This document shows positions 29,385 to 38,905 of a DNA stretch of 64,000 nt, in pieces. Within the stretch, counting starts at the first letter, position 1, and the number at the start of each line of letters is the position of its first letter. This DNA is from Chloroflexota bacterium. Its GTDB lineage: Bacteria > Chloroflexota > Anaerolineae > Caldilineales > Caldilineaceae. Below the pieces are notes generated by a model. The model saw only the letters and a list, made by a program, of their open reading frames with translations. It was not told where the DNA came from and did no database searches. Both the position numbers and the translations under genes were made by a program. The stretch spans positions 48,391 through 112,390 of the forward strand of contig BOKO01000021.1 in NCBI GenBank assembly GCA_016861025.1, written 5' to 3'.

Positions 29385-30085
29385 TGCGTGATTCGGTCGT
29401 GCTGATCACCGGCACGCGCAAGGGCATCGGGCGCTATCTGGCCGAGCATTACGTGCGCCAGGGCGCGCAGGTCGTCGGGTGCAGCCGCAGCGAGCCGGAG
29501 TGGTCGTTGGAAAACTACACCCATTTCTGTGTCGATGTCACCGACGAGGCGGCGGTGCGGAGAATGGCGGCGGCGGTCAACAAGCAGTTTGGGCGGATCG
29601 ATGTGCTCATCAACAATGCTGGCATCGCTTCAATGAACCATGTTCTGTTGACGCCGGCCGCTACGGCGGAGCGCATTTTTGCCACGAACTTTCAAGGCGT
29701 CTTCCTGCTCTGCCGTGAGGCGGCGAAGGTGATGCAGCGGCGACGCTATGGGCGCATTGTCAACATCAGCACCGTAGCGGTTCCGCTGCACCTGGAAGGC
29801 GAGGCGATCTATGCAGCGTCGAAGAGCGCAGTGGTGACCTTCACGCAGATTCTGGCGCGCGAGGTGGCAAGCTACGGCATCACCGCCAATGTCGTAGCGC
29901 CGACGCCGATCGAGACCGATTTGATTCGCTCCGTGCCTAAGGAGAAGATCGACGCCATTGTCGAACGGCTGGCAATCAAGCGCCTGGGGCGCTTTGAGGA
30001 TGTGGCAAACGTGATTGATTTCTTCGTGCGACCGGAGAGCAATTATGTGACCGGACAAGTGATCACGTTGGGAGGTGTGGGTTGA
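29384..30085 (+). CDS. SDR-family 3-oxoacyl-ACP reductase-like enzyme
   Basis: A 233-residue short-chain dehydrogenase. TGTRKGIG at residues 10-16 binds the cofactor. LINNAGIASMN is the NNAG structural motif. Ser129, Tyr143 and Lys147 (IVNIST...IYAASK) form the catalytic set. The C-terminus ETDLIRSVPKEK...VTGQVITLGGVG is FabG-like. Cofactor preference is probably NADPH. Next to a carrier protein and an AMP-forming ligase it may reduce a carrier-bound keto group, or a keto-sugar. Its start overlaps the ACP stop and its stop overlaps the next start. Confidence 0.85.
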   Translation: MRDSVVLITGTRKGIGRYLAEHYVRQGAQVVGCSRSEPEWSLENYTHFCVDVTDEAAVRRMAAAVNKQFGRIDVLINNAGIASMNHVLLTPAATAERIFATNFQGVFLLCREAAKVMQRRRYGRIVNISTVAVPLHLEGEAIYAASKSAVVTFTQILAREVASYGITANVVAPTPIETDLIRSVPKEKIDAIVERLAIKRLGRFEDVANVIDFFVRPESNYVTGQVITLGGVG

Positions 30086-32511
30086 ATCGATTGCCGATTT
30101 ATGCAGGTGTTGCCCTGGTTTCGGCGAGCGTGTTGGCGCTACAGGTGATCTTCACTCGCATCTTCTCGATCATGATCTGGCACCACTTCACCTACCTGAT
30201 CGTGGGGGTGGCGCTCTTGGGCGGCGGCGCGGCGGGCGTCTTTCTTGCCGTGCGCCGCTGGAAACATGAGGTGATCCGGCGGCGGCTGGGAGTCATCGCG
30301 CTTGCCTTCAGCCTGAGCACGCTGATGATGCTGGCAATTGTGTCGTTCGTCCATTTCGACCCGCTGCGCATGAATGACCTGCCACGTACTGTGGCGGGAC
30401 TGGCGATCTACTTTGCCGGACTGTTCACGACCTTTACGTTGGGTGGATTGGTGATTGCTGGTGCGTTCAGCGTGTGGTCATACTACGCCCACCGGCTCTA
30501 TTTCGCAGACCTGCTCGGCGCCGGCGTCGCCACCCTGGCGGTGATCTGGGTGGTGCACACATTGAGCGCGCCGAGCGCCATTATCCTGGTTGCGCTGCTG
30601 TCGGCGGCGGCGGCGCTGCTATTTGGCGTCAAGGCGCGCTGGCGTTGGCTGACGCCGGCGGTGCTGGTCGGACAGGCTATACTGCTGATCGCGTCGTTGG
30701 TGCAGCCGATCTACTTGCCTGTGCCCGAATCGAAGCCGCTGCACTGGGCGTTGCAGGCAAGCGGCGCCGATCGCCCCGAATACATGCGCTGGAATCCGGT
30801 GGCGCGCGTCGATGTGACGCCTGCCATCGAGGTCGACGAACCGATGATCGTTGGCGGCGTCAGCCAGCGCTACTTCGCCAATCGTCCAGCGGATCGGCGT
30901 TACCGGCTCAACTTCGTTACGCTCGACGGCACATCGATGACCGGGCTGTTCGAGTTCGACGGAGACCTGAGTAAGTTTGCCTTCTTGCAGCACGCCATCA
31001 TCAGCGCGCCCTATTTACTGAGCAAACCGGAGCCGACGACGCTGTTGGTCGGCGTCGGCGGCGGGATCGACATCTTGCTGGCGCGTTTGCACGACGCACG
31101 GCGCATCGTCGCCATCGACCTCAACTCCGATGTGGTCGATCTGGTTGTCCACCACTACGCCGACTTCACCGGCAACCTGGCGACCGGCGCAACCGAGGTG
31201 CTGACTGCGGAGGGGCGCAACTTCCTGACCAGCACTACTGAGCAGTTCGACGTGATCCAGGGCATCGGGCTGGATAACATCGCCGCGCTGAACACGGGCG
31301 CCTACGTGCTGTCCGAGTCGTATCTCTACACTGTGGAAGCGTTCGACCTGGCGCTTGACCGCCTGACGCCGGAGGGCGTCTTCTCGTGGACGCGCGCCGC
31401 CACCGACCCGCCGATCGAGACGCTGCGGCTGGTCGGGTTGGCGGCGGAGGCGCTGCGCCAGCGCGGCATTTCTGATCCAGCGGCGCATATCGTCGTGGTC
31501 GAAAACGACAATCAGTCGGCGATCAACCTGTTGGTGTCGCCGTCGCCCTTCAGCGCGGCGCAGGTGGAGCGGTTGGAAGATTGGGCGGGGGCGAACGGCT
31601 TCCCTGTGCTCCACGACCCCTTCACGCTGCGCACGACGGCCTACGCCGCCTACCTGAATGCCGAAAGCCCACGCGCTTTCGAGGAGGCGTACCCATTTAA
31701 CATCTATCCGGTCACGGACGATCACCCCTTCTACTACAACTACTTCAAGTGGGATCGGCTTTTGGAGGGCGGCGCCCGCACTGGCAACTTGAGCGCACGC
31801 GTGCCGATGGGCAACATTATCCTGTTGACCATGTTGGTCTTCACGCTGATCGTCGCCGCTGTCTTTGTCATGCTGCCGCTGTGGCGCAATCAGCGCGCTG
31901 GGCTGGCGACGCCGAACGCAGGCAAGATGCTCACCTACTTCAGCGCGCTGGGGCTGGCGTATATGTTCGTACAGATCGTGCTGATCCAGCGGTTCACGCT
32001 CTTCATCGGCTATCCGACGTTGGCGATCACAACCACGATTTTCAGCATGTTGGTCTTCTCGGCGTGCGGTAGCCTGGTCGGGCAGCGTCTCTTCCGCGTC
32101 GAGTCGCGGCTGCCTGTCGTGATCCTGTGTGTGTCTACGTTGATTGCGCTCTATGTCTTTGTGATGCCGCCGATCTTTTCAGCGCTGCTCGGTTTGCCGG
32201 ACACCGCACGCGTGGTCGTCAGTATCTTGATGATCGCGCCGCTGGCGTTTTTCATGGGGATGCCTTTCCCGACCGGCATTCGCGCCGTGGGCCAGCGCAC
32301 GCCGGAGCTTGTGCCGTGGGCATGGGGGATGAACGGCGTTTTTTCAGTGCTTGGTTCGACAGCGGTGATTATCGTGAGCATGTTCTCAAGTTTCACTATC
32401 TCGCTTGCGGCGGCGGCGTTGATCTACGCCGTGGCGGCGATGGTCGCGCCGGCGCTGCGGCAGACACGAAAGGAGGAAATTTATGCAACAGCATATTCAA
32501 TGGCTGACTGA
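30082..32511 (+). CDS. Membrane spermidine-synthase-like protein
   Basis: An 809-residue polytopic protein. It has about seven helices at the N-terminus, a soluble Rossmann domain, then about six more helices. The middle domain shows LLVGVGGGIDILLARLHDARRIVAIDLNSDVVDLV (motif I and acidic end of beta-2, about residues 315-350) and DVIQGIGLDNIAALNTGAYVLSESYLYTVEAFDLAL, as in spermidine-synthase-like methyltransferase folds. The usual GGxG is present, but the DxD-type catalytic residues for aminopropyl transfer are not obvious. True spermidine synthase is therefore unlikely. GGAGG at 30071-30075 drives a TTG start overlapping the upstream stop. It sits within the acyl-tailoring operon. Confidence 0.75.
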   Translation: MNRLPIYAGVALVSASVLALQVIFTRIFSIMIWHHFTYLIVGVALLGGGAAGVFLAVRRWKHEVIRRRLGVIALAFSLSTLMMLAIVSFVHFDPLRMNDLPRTVAGLAIYFAGLFTTFTLGGLVIAGAFSVWSYYAHRLYFADLLGAGVATLAVIWVVHTLSAPSAIILVALLSAAAALLFGVKARWRWLTPAVLVGQAILLIASLVQPIYLPVPESKPLHWALQASGADRPEYMRWNPVARVDVTPAIEVDEPMIVGGVSQRYFANRPADRRYRLNFVTLDGTSMTGLFEFDGDLSKFAFLQHAIISAPYLLSKPEPTTLLVGVGGGIDILLARLHDARRIVAIDLNSDVVDLVVHHYADFTGNLATGATEVLTAEGRNFLTSTTEQFDVIQGIGLDNIAALNTGAYVLSESYLYTVEAFDLALDRLTPEGVFSWTRAATDPPIETLRLVGLAAEALRQRGISDPAAHIVVVENDNQSAINLLVSPSPFSAAQVERLEDWAGANGFPVLHDPFTLRTTAYAAYLNAESPRAFEEAYPFNIYPVTDDHPFYYNYFKWDRLLEGGARTGNLSARVPMGNIILLTMLVFTLIVAAVFVMLPLWRNQRAGLATPNAGKMLTYFSALGLAYMFVQIVLIQRFTLFIGYPTLAITTTIFSMLVFSACGSLVGQRLFRVESRLPVVILCVSTLIALYVFVMPPIFSALLGLPDTARVVVSILMIAPLAFFMGMPFPTGIRAVGQRTPELVPWAWGMNGVFSVLGSTAVIIVSMFSSFTISLAAAALIYAVAAMVAPALRQTRKEEIYATAYSMAD

Positions 32512-33829
32512 TCGTATGGCCGGCTGGTCCGGTGAACCGTGTCTGATCTGGAACGACTGCGCCACGACCTATGGCGAGATTCTGGATCGCGTGAACTTCT
32601 GGCGCGGTTTTCTGGACGAGCATCAGGTGGCGCCGGGCGAGATGGTGACGCTCGACGGCGACTATTCGCCCGCCGCCGTCTCGCTGTTGCTGGCGTTGAT
32701 CGATCGCGGGGCAATCGTCGTGCCTCTGACCAAAGCCGCCGAGACGCAGCGCGACGAATTTCTGGAGATCGCTCAGGTCGAGTCGATCATTTGCGTCGAT
32801 GAATATGATCGCTGGACTTTTACGCGCACCGAACGCATCGCCGATAACCCGCTGATCGTTGAGCTGCGGCAGACGGGTGATCCGGGACTTGTGCTCTTTT
32901 CTTCCGGCTCGACCGGCAAAAGCAAAGCCGCATTGCACAATTTTGCTCATCTGCTCGAGAAGTTCAAGACGCCGCGCCAGCGCATGCGCACCATCACTTT
33001 TTTGCTGCTCGACCATATCGGCGGCATCAACACGCTGCTCTACACGCTCTCCAACGGCGGCGTTGTGATTTCGATCCGCGACCGCAATCCGGAGGTCGTC
33101 TGTCGCGCCATTGCCGAGCATAAGGCGGAGATGCTGCCAACCTCGCCCACCTTTATCAATCTGCTGCTGATGTCGCACGCCTACGAGCGTTACGACCTCT
33201 CGTCGCTCAAGCTGGTCACCTATGGCACCGAGGTGATGCCGGAGAGCACGCTTACGCGCATGCACGAGCTGTTCCCGCACATCAAGTTGCAGCAAACCTA
33301 CGGCCTTTCAGAGTTGGGCATTCTTCGCTCCAAATCGAAGGACTCCGGTTCGCTCTGGGTCAAGGTCGGCGGCGAGGGTTTCGAGACGAAGGTGGTCGAT
33401 GGCGTCCTCTGGATCAAGGCGCACTCTGCCATGCTCGGCTATCTCAATGCGCCCAGCCCTTTTGACGCGGAAGGCTGGTTCAACACCAACGACATGGTCG
33501 AGGTCGACGGCGAGTACATCCGCATTTTGGGGCGCAAGAGTGAGATCATCAATGTCGGCGGCCAGAAAGTCTATCCGGCGGAGGTGGAGAGCGTGCTGCT
33601 GCAAATGGATAATGTCGCCGATGCTGTCGTGGTGGGCGAGCCACACCCGCTGACCGGCAATATCGTCACCGCGCGTGTGAATCTTGTGCAGCCGGAGCCA
33701 GCGCAGGCGTTCCGTCAACGGATGCGCGCTTTCTGCCGCGACCGTTTGGCGCCCTTCAAGACGCCGGTCAAGGTGGAAATCGTCGACAATGAGCAGTTCA
33801 ACGCCCGCTACAAGCGCGTACGGAGGTGA
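32483..33829 (+). CDS. AMP-forming acyl-CoA/ACP ligase
   Basis: A 448-residue ANL-superfamily ligase. LVLFSSGSTGKSKAALHNF (about residues 134-152) is the P-loop motif. LVTYGTEVMPESTL and LQQTYGLSELGILRS follow. WFNTNDMVEVDGEYIRILGRKSEIINVGGQKVYPAEVE is the hinge and core A8 region, and a near-terminal RYKRVRR replaces the usual PRTxxGKI lysine segment. It is shorter than standard acyl-CoA synthetases. It would adenylate an acid and load it on the ACP encoded at 29064. It overlaps the membrane protein gene by 29 bases with AGGAGG upstream. Confidence 0.85.
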   Translation: MQQHIQWLTDRMAGWSGEPCLIWNDCATTYGEILDRVNFWRGFLDEHQVAPGEMVTLDGDYSPAAVSLLLALIDRGAIVVPLTKAAETQRDEFLEIAQVESIICVDEYDRWTFTRTERIADNPLIVELRQTGDPGLVLFSSGSTGKSKAALHNFAHLLEKFKTPRQRMRTITFLLLDHIGGINTLLYTLSNGGVVISIRDRNPEVVCRAIAEHKAEMLPTSPTFINLLLMSHAYERYDLSSLKLVTYGTEVMPESTLTRMHELFPHIKLQQTYGLSELGILRSKSKDSGSLWVKVGGEGFETKVVDGVLWIKAHSAMLGYLNAPSPFDAEGWFNTNDMVEVDGEYIRILGRKSEIINVGGQKVYPAEVESVLLQMDNVADAVVVGEPHPLTGNIVTARVNLVQPEPAQAFRQRMRAFCRDRLAPFKTPVKVEIVDNEQFNARYKRVRR

Positions 33830-34170
33830 AGTGATTCGTGTTGCGTGTTGCATGTCAGACTATGGCGCCACACACGAAACATGCAACACGCACCACCCAA
33901 CATGCACCACGTTTTGCTTCTCCATCTGCGGATCTAAAAAGCGCTGTCAGCATGCTGTAAGCGAACGACGCCTCGATCTGTGATACGCTGCGACAGATCG
34001 AAACAATTTGTGTGCACGAAAACGCCGATTTGTCTCATGCACAAGCGCAGCTGTCTTTAGCGGTTTCAGCCATCGGAAGCACAGTGGTTCTGCGGTTCTG
34101 CACTGTCTATAGCCAGTTGTTGAGACAGCGGCGCATTTTAGTGCACTCTCGACTTGATTGAGGTGCGCAC
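33830..34170. other. Intergenic region with inverted repeats
   Basis: The 341-base gap contains the large hairpin at 33838-33896. A second perfect eight-base hairpin lies at 33974-34000 (CGATCTGT...ACAGATCG). No coding frame is convincing. It separates the acyl-tailoring operon from the secreted-protein operon, so a terminator and promoter are expected. I see no clear -35/-10 pair. Confidence 0.6.
33838..33896. repeat. Inverted repeat of the CGTGTTGCGTGTT type
   Basis: Bases 33842-33855 pair perfectly with 33879-33892. One mismatch and three further pairs (33838-33840 with 33894-33896) extend it. The loop is 23 bases. A related hairpin occurs at 51332-51394. Confidence 0.7.
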
Positions 34171-37100
34171 ATGACGCAGTATTGGCAAACACCGCTTTTG
34201 CGCTCACTGACCGATAATCTCCGCAGAGCGAGCGGTCGAATGATGCCAGGAGCGGCGATGCTTCTGGTGATAGCATCTGCGCTCTTTGGCGCCAGATTAA
34301 CGTCAACTGCGCAGGCGCAACAGGGCGCCGTCATCGTTCATGACAGCGTGGCTGACTTTTCTCCCATTTGTGCGACGTCGACAAACCTGACCGTCAGCGA
34401 CGCACTTGGCGGCGAGCTGCGTCTGGCGGCCACGCTTGAAGATTACTTCGCAGGAGCCGCCGTCGACACGAATCGCTGGGTGATCGGCAGCGCCAACACC
34501 TGGTACAACGTCCCGGTGGTTGTCGCCGACGGTGCAGTGACGCTTGACGCCATGTATCTTCGCTCTCAGTTGAATTTCGCCGCAACGCAGCCGCGTTTCT
34601 TCGAGACGCGCGCGTTGGCGCGCAGCAACGGCGGCTCGATCGGCCCGATCGATCTCGGCTACTACCGCGCCCTGCCGCCGCTGGATCCCAACGCTCCGAC
34701 TGCAAGTACAGCGTTCCGGTTGTTCATCACGCGCACCGATGGCTCGATTTATGTGGCGGCGCGCGACGGTGTTGCGCCAAGCCCCTACTATAGCGTCGAT
34801 CTGCCGAACACCGATTTGGGGCAATACCAGTTGTTTCGCATCGAGTGGGATGGGGTCGAAACGCGCTATTTTGTCAACGGTGTACAGCAGGCTACAACGC
34901 CGGGCAACGCAACGCTTGACACCTACGCCTTTCTCTACAGCCAAACGCCTTCCATCTATGGCGTCAGTCCTCTGCGCATCGACTGGGTGCGCGCAGGCCA
35001 GTATGCAACAAGTGGAAGCTTTGTCTCTTGCGCGCAGGACGCCGGTCAGCCGGTTGATTGGGTGAGTCTCACACTTGATGCAAATACGCCGGCCAACACG
35101 GCAGTGACGGCGTGGACGCGCACATCAAATGACGGGATCGTGTGGAGTGAGTGGGCGCAAACCAGCAACGGCGCAATCGTCAGTCCGGATGGACAGTTCC
35201 TGCAATACCGACTTGATCTCACGACAACCAACGTGATGCAGTCGCCTGAAGTGCGCAGCGTCACTCTGCAGAACGCGCCGATTGGTCTGCCAACCGATAC
35301 GCCGACGCCGGAGAATACGCCGACGCCGACGTCTGTTGCGACTGCCACCGACACGCCAACTCTGACGCCAACCGACGAACCGGCGGCAACGCCAACCGAT
35401 ACACCGACTGCAGCGCCAACTGCCACGCCGACAGCCATCCCGACCGATACGCCGACGAGTACGCCCACCGAAACACCGACAGCGACGCCAACCAACACCC
35501 CAACCAATACACCGACGCCGTTGGTTGTTCCAGTCGGTCCCGGCGGTTTTACGCAGACCTCGACAGGCGAGTTTGCGGCGCCCTGTGCGGTGTTGAATAG
35601 CGCCAGCGTAAGTGATGCGCTCGGCGGGGAAGTGCGCCTGGCCGCCACTATCGAAGATTATTTCAACGGCGCGGCGATCGATGCAAATCGCTGGCTGGTG
35701 GGATATGCACAGGGATGGTACACCGTGCCGCCAGCCATCTCTAATGGCATTGTGACGCTCGATGGCTCTTTGCTGCGCTCGCAGATCAACTTCCAGCCTT
35801 ATCAGCCGCGTTTTATCGAGGTGCGGGCGCAGCAGCGCGTCAACGGCGGCAATGCCGGTTGGCCCGATATCGGTTTCTATCGCGAGTTGCCGCCGTTTGC
35901 CTATGGAACCACCTATCCAGCCGACAGCGCATTGCGCATCTTCGTGACGCGCGATATAAACACCACCTACATCCGTGGGCGCGATGGCAATGAGACGCAG
36001 CCCTTGATCGACATCGATATTCCCACAATCGACCTGACGCAGTATCACGTGTTCCGTATCGAATGGGACATGACCGAATCGCGCTTTTACGTTGACGGTG
36101 TGTTGCAAGGGGCAATCCCTGGGACGCCGAACCTGAACACGTGGGCGTTCATCTATCATCAAACGCCGACGACAATGGGGGCAAGCCCCATGAACGTAGA
36201 CTGGGCGCGCGTCGGGCAATATCCTACGTCGGGCAGCTATACGTCGTGCATCTTCGACGCCGGGCAATCGGCGCCGTGGGGAACACTTGCTGCGGATGCC
36301 GTGACGCCAGCGGGCACGGGTGTTATTGTCTACACGCGCACCTCGAACGACGCTGCGAGTTGGAGCGAATGGGCGCCGGTCAGCGGCAACGTTATTGCCA
36401 GCCCGGCGGCGCGTTATCTGCAATACCGGCTTGACTTCGCTTCATCGAACGTGATGCAATCGCCTGAAGTGCGGCAAGTGAGCGTTCAGTTTAGCGGACC
36501 TACGCCCACGCCAACCAACACCCCGCTGCCAACGAACACGCCGACGCCCGGTCCATCGCCAACACCTGTTCCACCAACTGCGACCTTCACGCCGACGCCT
36601 GTGCCGCCGACGCCGACCAACACCCCGACGCCTGCGACTGGCGCCAACTATGCGTTGCAGTTCGACGGCGTCAATGACTTCCTGAGCGCCGGATCATCGG
36701 TGGGTGGCGGGCCAGTTACAGTCGAAATGTGGCTGCGCCCCGCTGCTGCCAATGAGACAGGCATCGTTGTGCTCGGCGGCAACGACGACAGCGGCTGGTC
36801 GCTAGAGATGGAAAACGGGCGCATCGTCTTCTGGGTGCGCACCAACCAGGGCTGGCAGTCGAACACTCATCCCACTGTGCTGCAATCTGGCGTGTGGCAT
36901 CATGTCGCTGCCACCTATGGCAGCAGTTCGATCCGGACCTTTGTCAACGGTCAGGCGTCGACAGCCAGTGCAGCAGGCGCTACGTTGACGCAAGGTCCGC
37001 TCCTGCAAATGGGCGCCTTTGCCAACTATCCTGCCTTTGCTGGCGCGCTCGACGATGTGCGCATCTCCAACGTCGTGCGCTATACTGGCAATTTCACAAC

Positions 37101-38058
37101 GCCGACGACGCCGCACGCCGTTGACGCCAACACGGTCGATCTGTGGCGCTTCAATGAGGGTGCGGGACAAACGGCGGCGGACAGCGCTGGAACCCCCAAC
37201 AACGCCACGCTCGGAGCATCGAACCAGGCGGACGCTGCAGATCCGGTCTGGGTGGCCGGCTATCCTTTCCCCGATTTAGGCCCGACGGCTACACCAACCA
37301 ATACACCGCTGCCGCCGACGCCAACGAATACGCCGGCGCCAACGAATACGCCGACCCCGGGACCGTCGCCGACGCCGACCAATACGCCGCTGCCGACCAA
37401 TACGCCGACCAACACGCCGGTTCCACCCGCCAATTCGGCGTTAAGCTTTGACGGCGTCAACGATTTTGTACAGGCGCCGCGCTCGGTGAGTGCATCGCGC
37501 TTCACCGTCGAGGCATGGGTGCGACCGGCAACTGCCAACAGCAACGCAATTCTGGTTGTTGAAGCGGACGACAACAACGGTTGGGCGCTTGAACTGGATG
37601 CCAACCGTCCAATTCTGTGGATTTCGACCAACGCCGGCTGGCAGGGTGTGTTGCATCCGACAGCGCTGGCTGCTGGTCAATGGGCGCATGTAGCGGCTGT
37701 CTACGATAATGGCGCCGCCCGCATTTTCGTGAATGGCGTCTCGAACACACCGGCGACCGTTGGCGCAACGCTGCGCATCACAACGGCGAATCTGCGCATG
37801 GGTGGTCTGACCGGCTATCCTTTCTTTGCCGGTGCGCTCGATGATGTGCGCATCTCGTCGTCGGCGCGCTACACCGCTAATTTTACGCCGCCGGCTACGC
37901 TTCCCGCCGCCGACGCCAACACGCTGGCGCAATGGACGTTCAATGAGGGCAGCGGCCAGACTGTCACTGATTCTTCCGGCAATGGACGCAACGGCACGCT
38001 GGGCGCCTCGACCGCAGCCGGCGCCGACGATCCGACCTGGGTGAACGCCGGACGTTGA
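34171..38058 (+). CDS. Large secreted protein: two novel beta-rich domains, Pro/Thr stalks and two LamG domains
   Basis: 1295 residues with a signal peptide (cleavage near residue 48, TSTAQAQ). Residues about 55-370 and 457-775 are two copies of one domain: C, then VSDALGGExRLAATxEDYFxGAA, then RSQxNF, FxExRA, FRIEWD, YxVNGVxQ, SWSEWA, QYRLDxxxxNVMQSPEVR. Pro/Thr linkers (NTPTPT type) separate them and precede two LamG/concanavalin-like domains (about 827-1029 and 1089-1295). These show LQFDGVNDFLSAGSSV, HHVAATYGSS, FVNGQAS and GALDDVRISNVVRY. No enzyme motif is seen. A cell-surface glycan-binding or adhesive role is inferred. Unlike its neighbours, it lacks the LP tail. Confidence 0.78.
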   Translation: MTQYWQTPLLRSLTDNLRRASGRMMPGAAMLLVIASALFGARLTSTAQAQQGAVIVHDSVADFSPICATSTNLTVSDALGGELRLAATLEDYFAGAAVDTNRWVIGSANTWYNVPVVVADGAVTLDAMYLRSQLNFAATQPRFFETRALARSNGGSIGPIDLGYYRALPPLDPNAPTASTAFRLFITRTDGSIYVAARDGVAPSPYYSVDLPNTDLGQYQLFRIEWDGVETRYFVNGVQQATTPGNATLDTYAFLYSQTPSIYGVSPLRIDWVRAGQYATSGSFVSCAQDAGQPVDWVSLTLDANTPANTAVTAWTRTSNDGIVWSEWAQTSNGAIVSPDGQFLQYRLDLTTTNVMQSPEVRSVTLQNAPIGLPTDTPTPENTPTPTSVATATDTPTLTPTDEPAATPTDTPTAAPTATPTAIPTDTPTSTPTETPTATPTNTPTNTPTPLVVPVGPGGFTQTSTGEFAAPCAVLNSASVSDALGGEVRLAATIEDYFNGAAIDANRWLVGYAQGWYTVPPAISNGIVTLDGSLLRSQINFQPYQPRFIEVRAQQRVNGGNAGWPDIGFYRELPPFAYGTTYPADSALRIFVTRDINTTYIRGRDGNETQPLIDIDIPTIDLTQYHVFRIEWDMTESRFYVDGVLQGAIPGTPNLNTWAFIYHQTPTTMGASPMNVDWARVGQYPTSGSYTSCIFDAGQSAPWGTLAADAVTPAGTGVIVYTRTSNDAASWSEWAPVSGNVIASPAARYLQYRLDFASSNVMQSPEVRQVSVQFSGPTPTPTNTPLPTNTPTPGPSPTPVPPTATFTPTPVPPTPTNTPTPATGANYALQFDGVNDFLSAGSSVGGGPVTVEMWLRPAAANETGIVVLGGNDDSGWSLEMENGRIVFWVRTNQGWQSNTHPTVLQSGVWHHVAATYGSSSIRTFVNGQASTASAAGATLTQGPLLQMGAFANYPAFAGALDDVRISNVVRYTGNFTTPTTPHAVDANTVDLWRFNEGAGQTAADSAGTPNNATLGASNQADAADPVWVAGYPFPDLGPTATPTNTPLPPTPTNTPAPTNTPTPGPSPTPTNTPLPTNTPTNTPVPPANSALSFDGVNDFVQAPRSVSASRFTVEAWVRPATANSNAILVVEADDNNGWALELDANRPILWISTNAGWQGVLHPTALAAGQWAHVAAVYDNGAARIFVNGVSNTPATVGATLRITTANLRMGGLTGYPFFAGALDDVRISSSARYTANFTPPATLPAADANTLAQWTFNEGSGQTVTDSSGNGRNGTLGASTAAGADDPTWVNAGR

Positions 38059-38065
38059 TAGCATA

Positions 38066-38905
38066 ATGCATCAACCATTGCGATTGCGCCCATCGATCGG
38101 CGTAATCCTGTACGTGTTTATGGCCTTTGCTGGCGGCTGTGTCTCGTTTTCGATGATGAGCCAGCCGCCAATGCTTGATCCTGTCAACGGCGATGTGTAT
38201 CCAACACCAGCGTTGGCTGCCATTACCCGCGAACAGCGCGAGGTGCGCTTTGTCTCCGAGGGTGTGGAGCTGGCTGGCGAACTTGATCTGCCCCTTCGCG
38301 AAGACTTGGCGCCGCTGGTCTTCATCATTCACCATTCGGGGCCGGTCACGCGCGACGCCTACGGTTACATGGCGGAACTGCTTGTTGAGGCAGGGTTTGC
38401 CGTGTTCCGTTTCGACAAGCGCGGCGTGGGCAAGAGCGGCGGCGAGTATGGCTGCTGTGAAGCAGAGGATGCGCTTGCAGCCTATCAGGCTGCTGTAGCG
38501 CAATCGGGCATTGATCCGACGCGCATTCTGATTGTGGCGCAGAGCATTGGCACAGCACACCTGGCTGACCGCTTTGCCGAATTTGCCGCCATTCACCCCC
38601 CGCTTGGCGTCGTACTGCTTTCCAGCCTGCTTGGCCCCGAACAGATCACGGCGATTGCCGCGCCTGTGCACGTGATCGTCTCGGACAGCGAGGAGACGCT
38701 CGCCACTATCAGCGTCGAGGCCATCGAGGCGCATCGCAAGACATGGCAGTATGGCGCAACCTATTTTGTCGCCGACCATAGCGAGCATACACTCTTTGAT
38801 ATTGCCGATGGCCCGATTGATTGGAGCGATCCTGACTGGGTCAGGCGTTATCATCGTGGTGCAATGCAAAGTATGATCGATTGGTTGAAAGAAGTGGCGC
38901 AATGA
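38066..38905 (+). CDS. Alpha/beta hydrolase, membrane-tethered or lipoprotein
   Basis: A 279-residue protein. The N-terminal hydrophobic stretch ends in AFAGGC, an imperfect lipobox, so it may be a lipoprotein or signal-anchored. The hydrolase core shows LVFIIHHSGPVTRD (oxyanion region) and GFAVFRFDKRGVGKSGG. Nucleophile Ser160 sits in AQSIG (the first Gly of GxSxG is Ala). HVIVSDSEE and a late ADHSEHTLFD supply the acid and His. Serine esterase or peptidase activity on an extracytoplasmic substrate is likely; deacylation of surface glycan is one option. The stop overlaps the next start (ATGA, 38902). Confidence 0.78.
   Translation: MHQPLRLRPSIGVILYVFMAFAGGCVSFSMMSQPPMLDPVNGDVYPTPALAAITREQREVRFVSEGVELAGELDLPLREDLAPLVFIIHHSGPVTRDAYGYMAELLVEAGFAVFRFDKRGVGKSGGEYGCCEAEDALAAYQAAVAQSGIDPTRILIVAQSIGTAHLADRFAEFAAIHPPLGVVLLSSLLGPEQITAIAAPVHVIVSDSEETLATISVEAIEAHRKTWQYGATYFVADHSEHTLFDIADGPIDWSDPDWVRRYHRGAMQSMIDWLKEVAQ

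Noticed and set aside
30082..32511. True spermidine synthase
   Set aside because: The Rossmann core is present, but the protein is mostly membrane helices and the aminopropyltransfer acidic residues are not evident.
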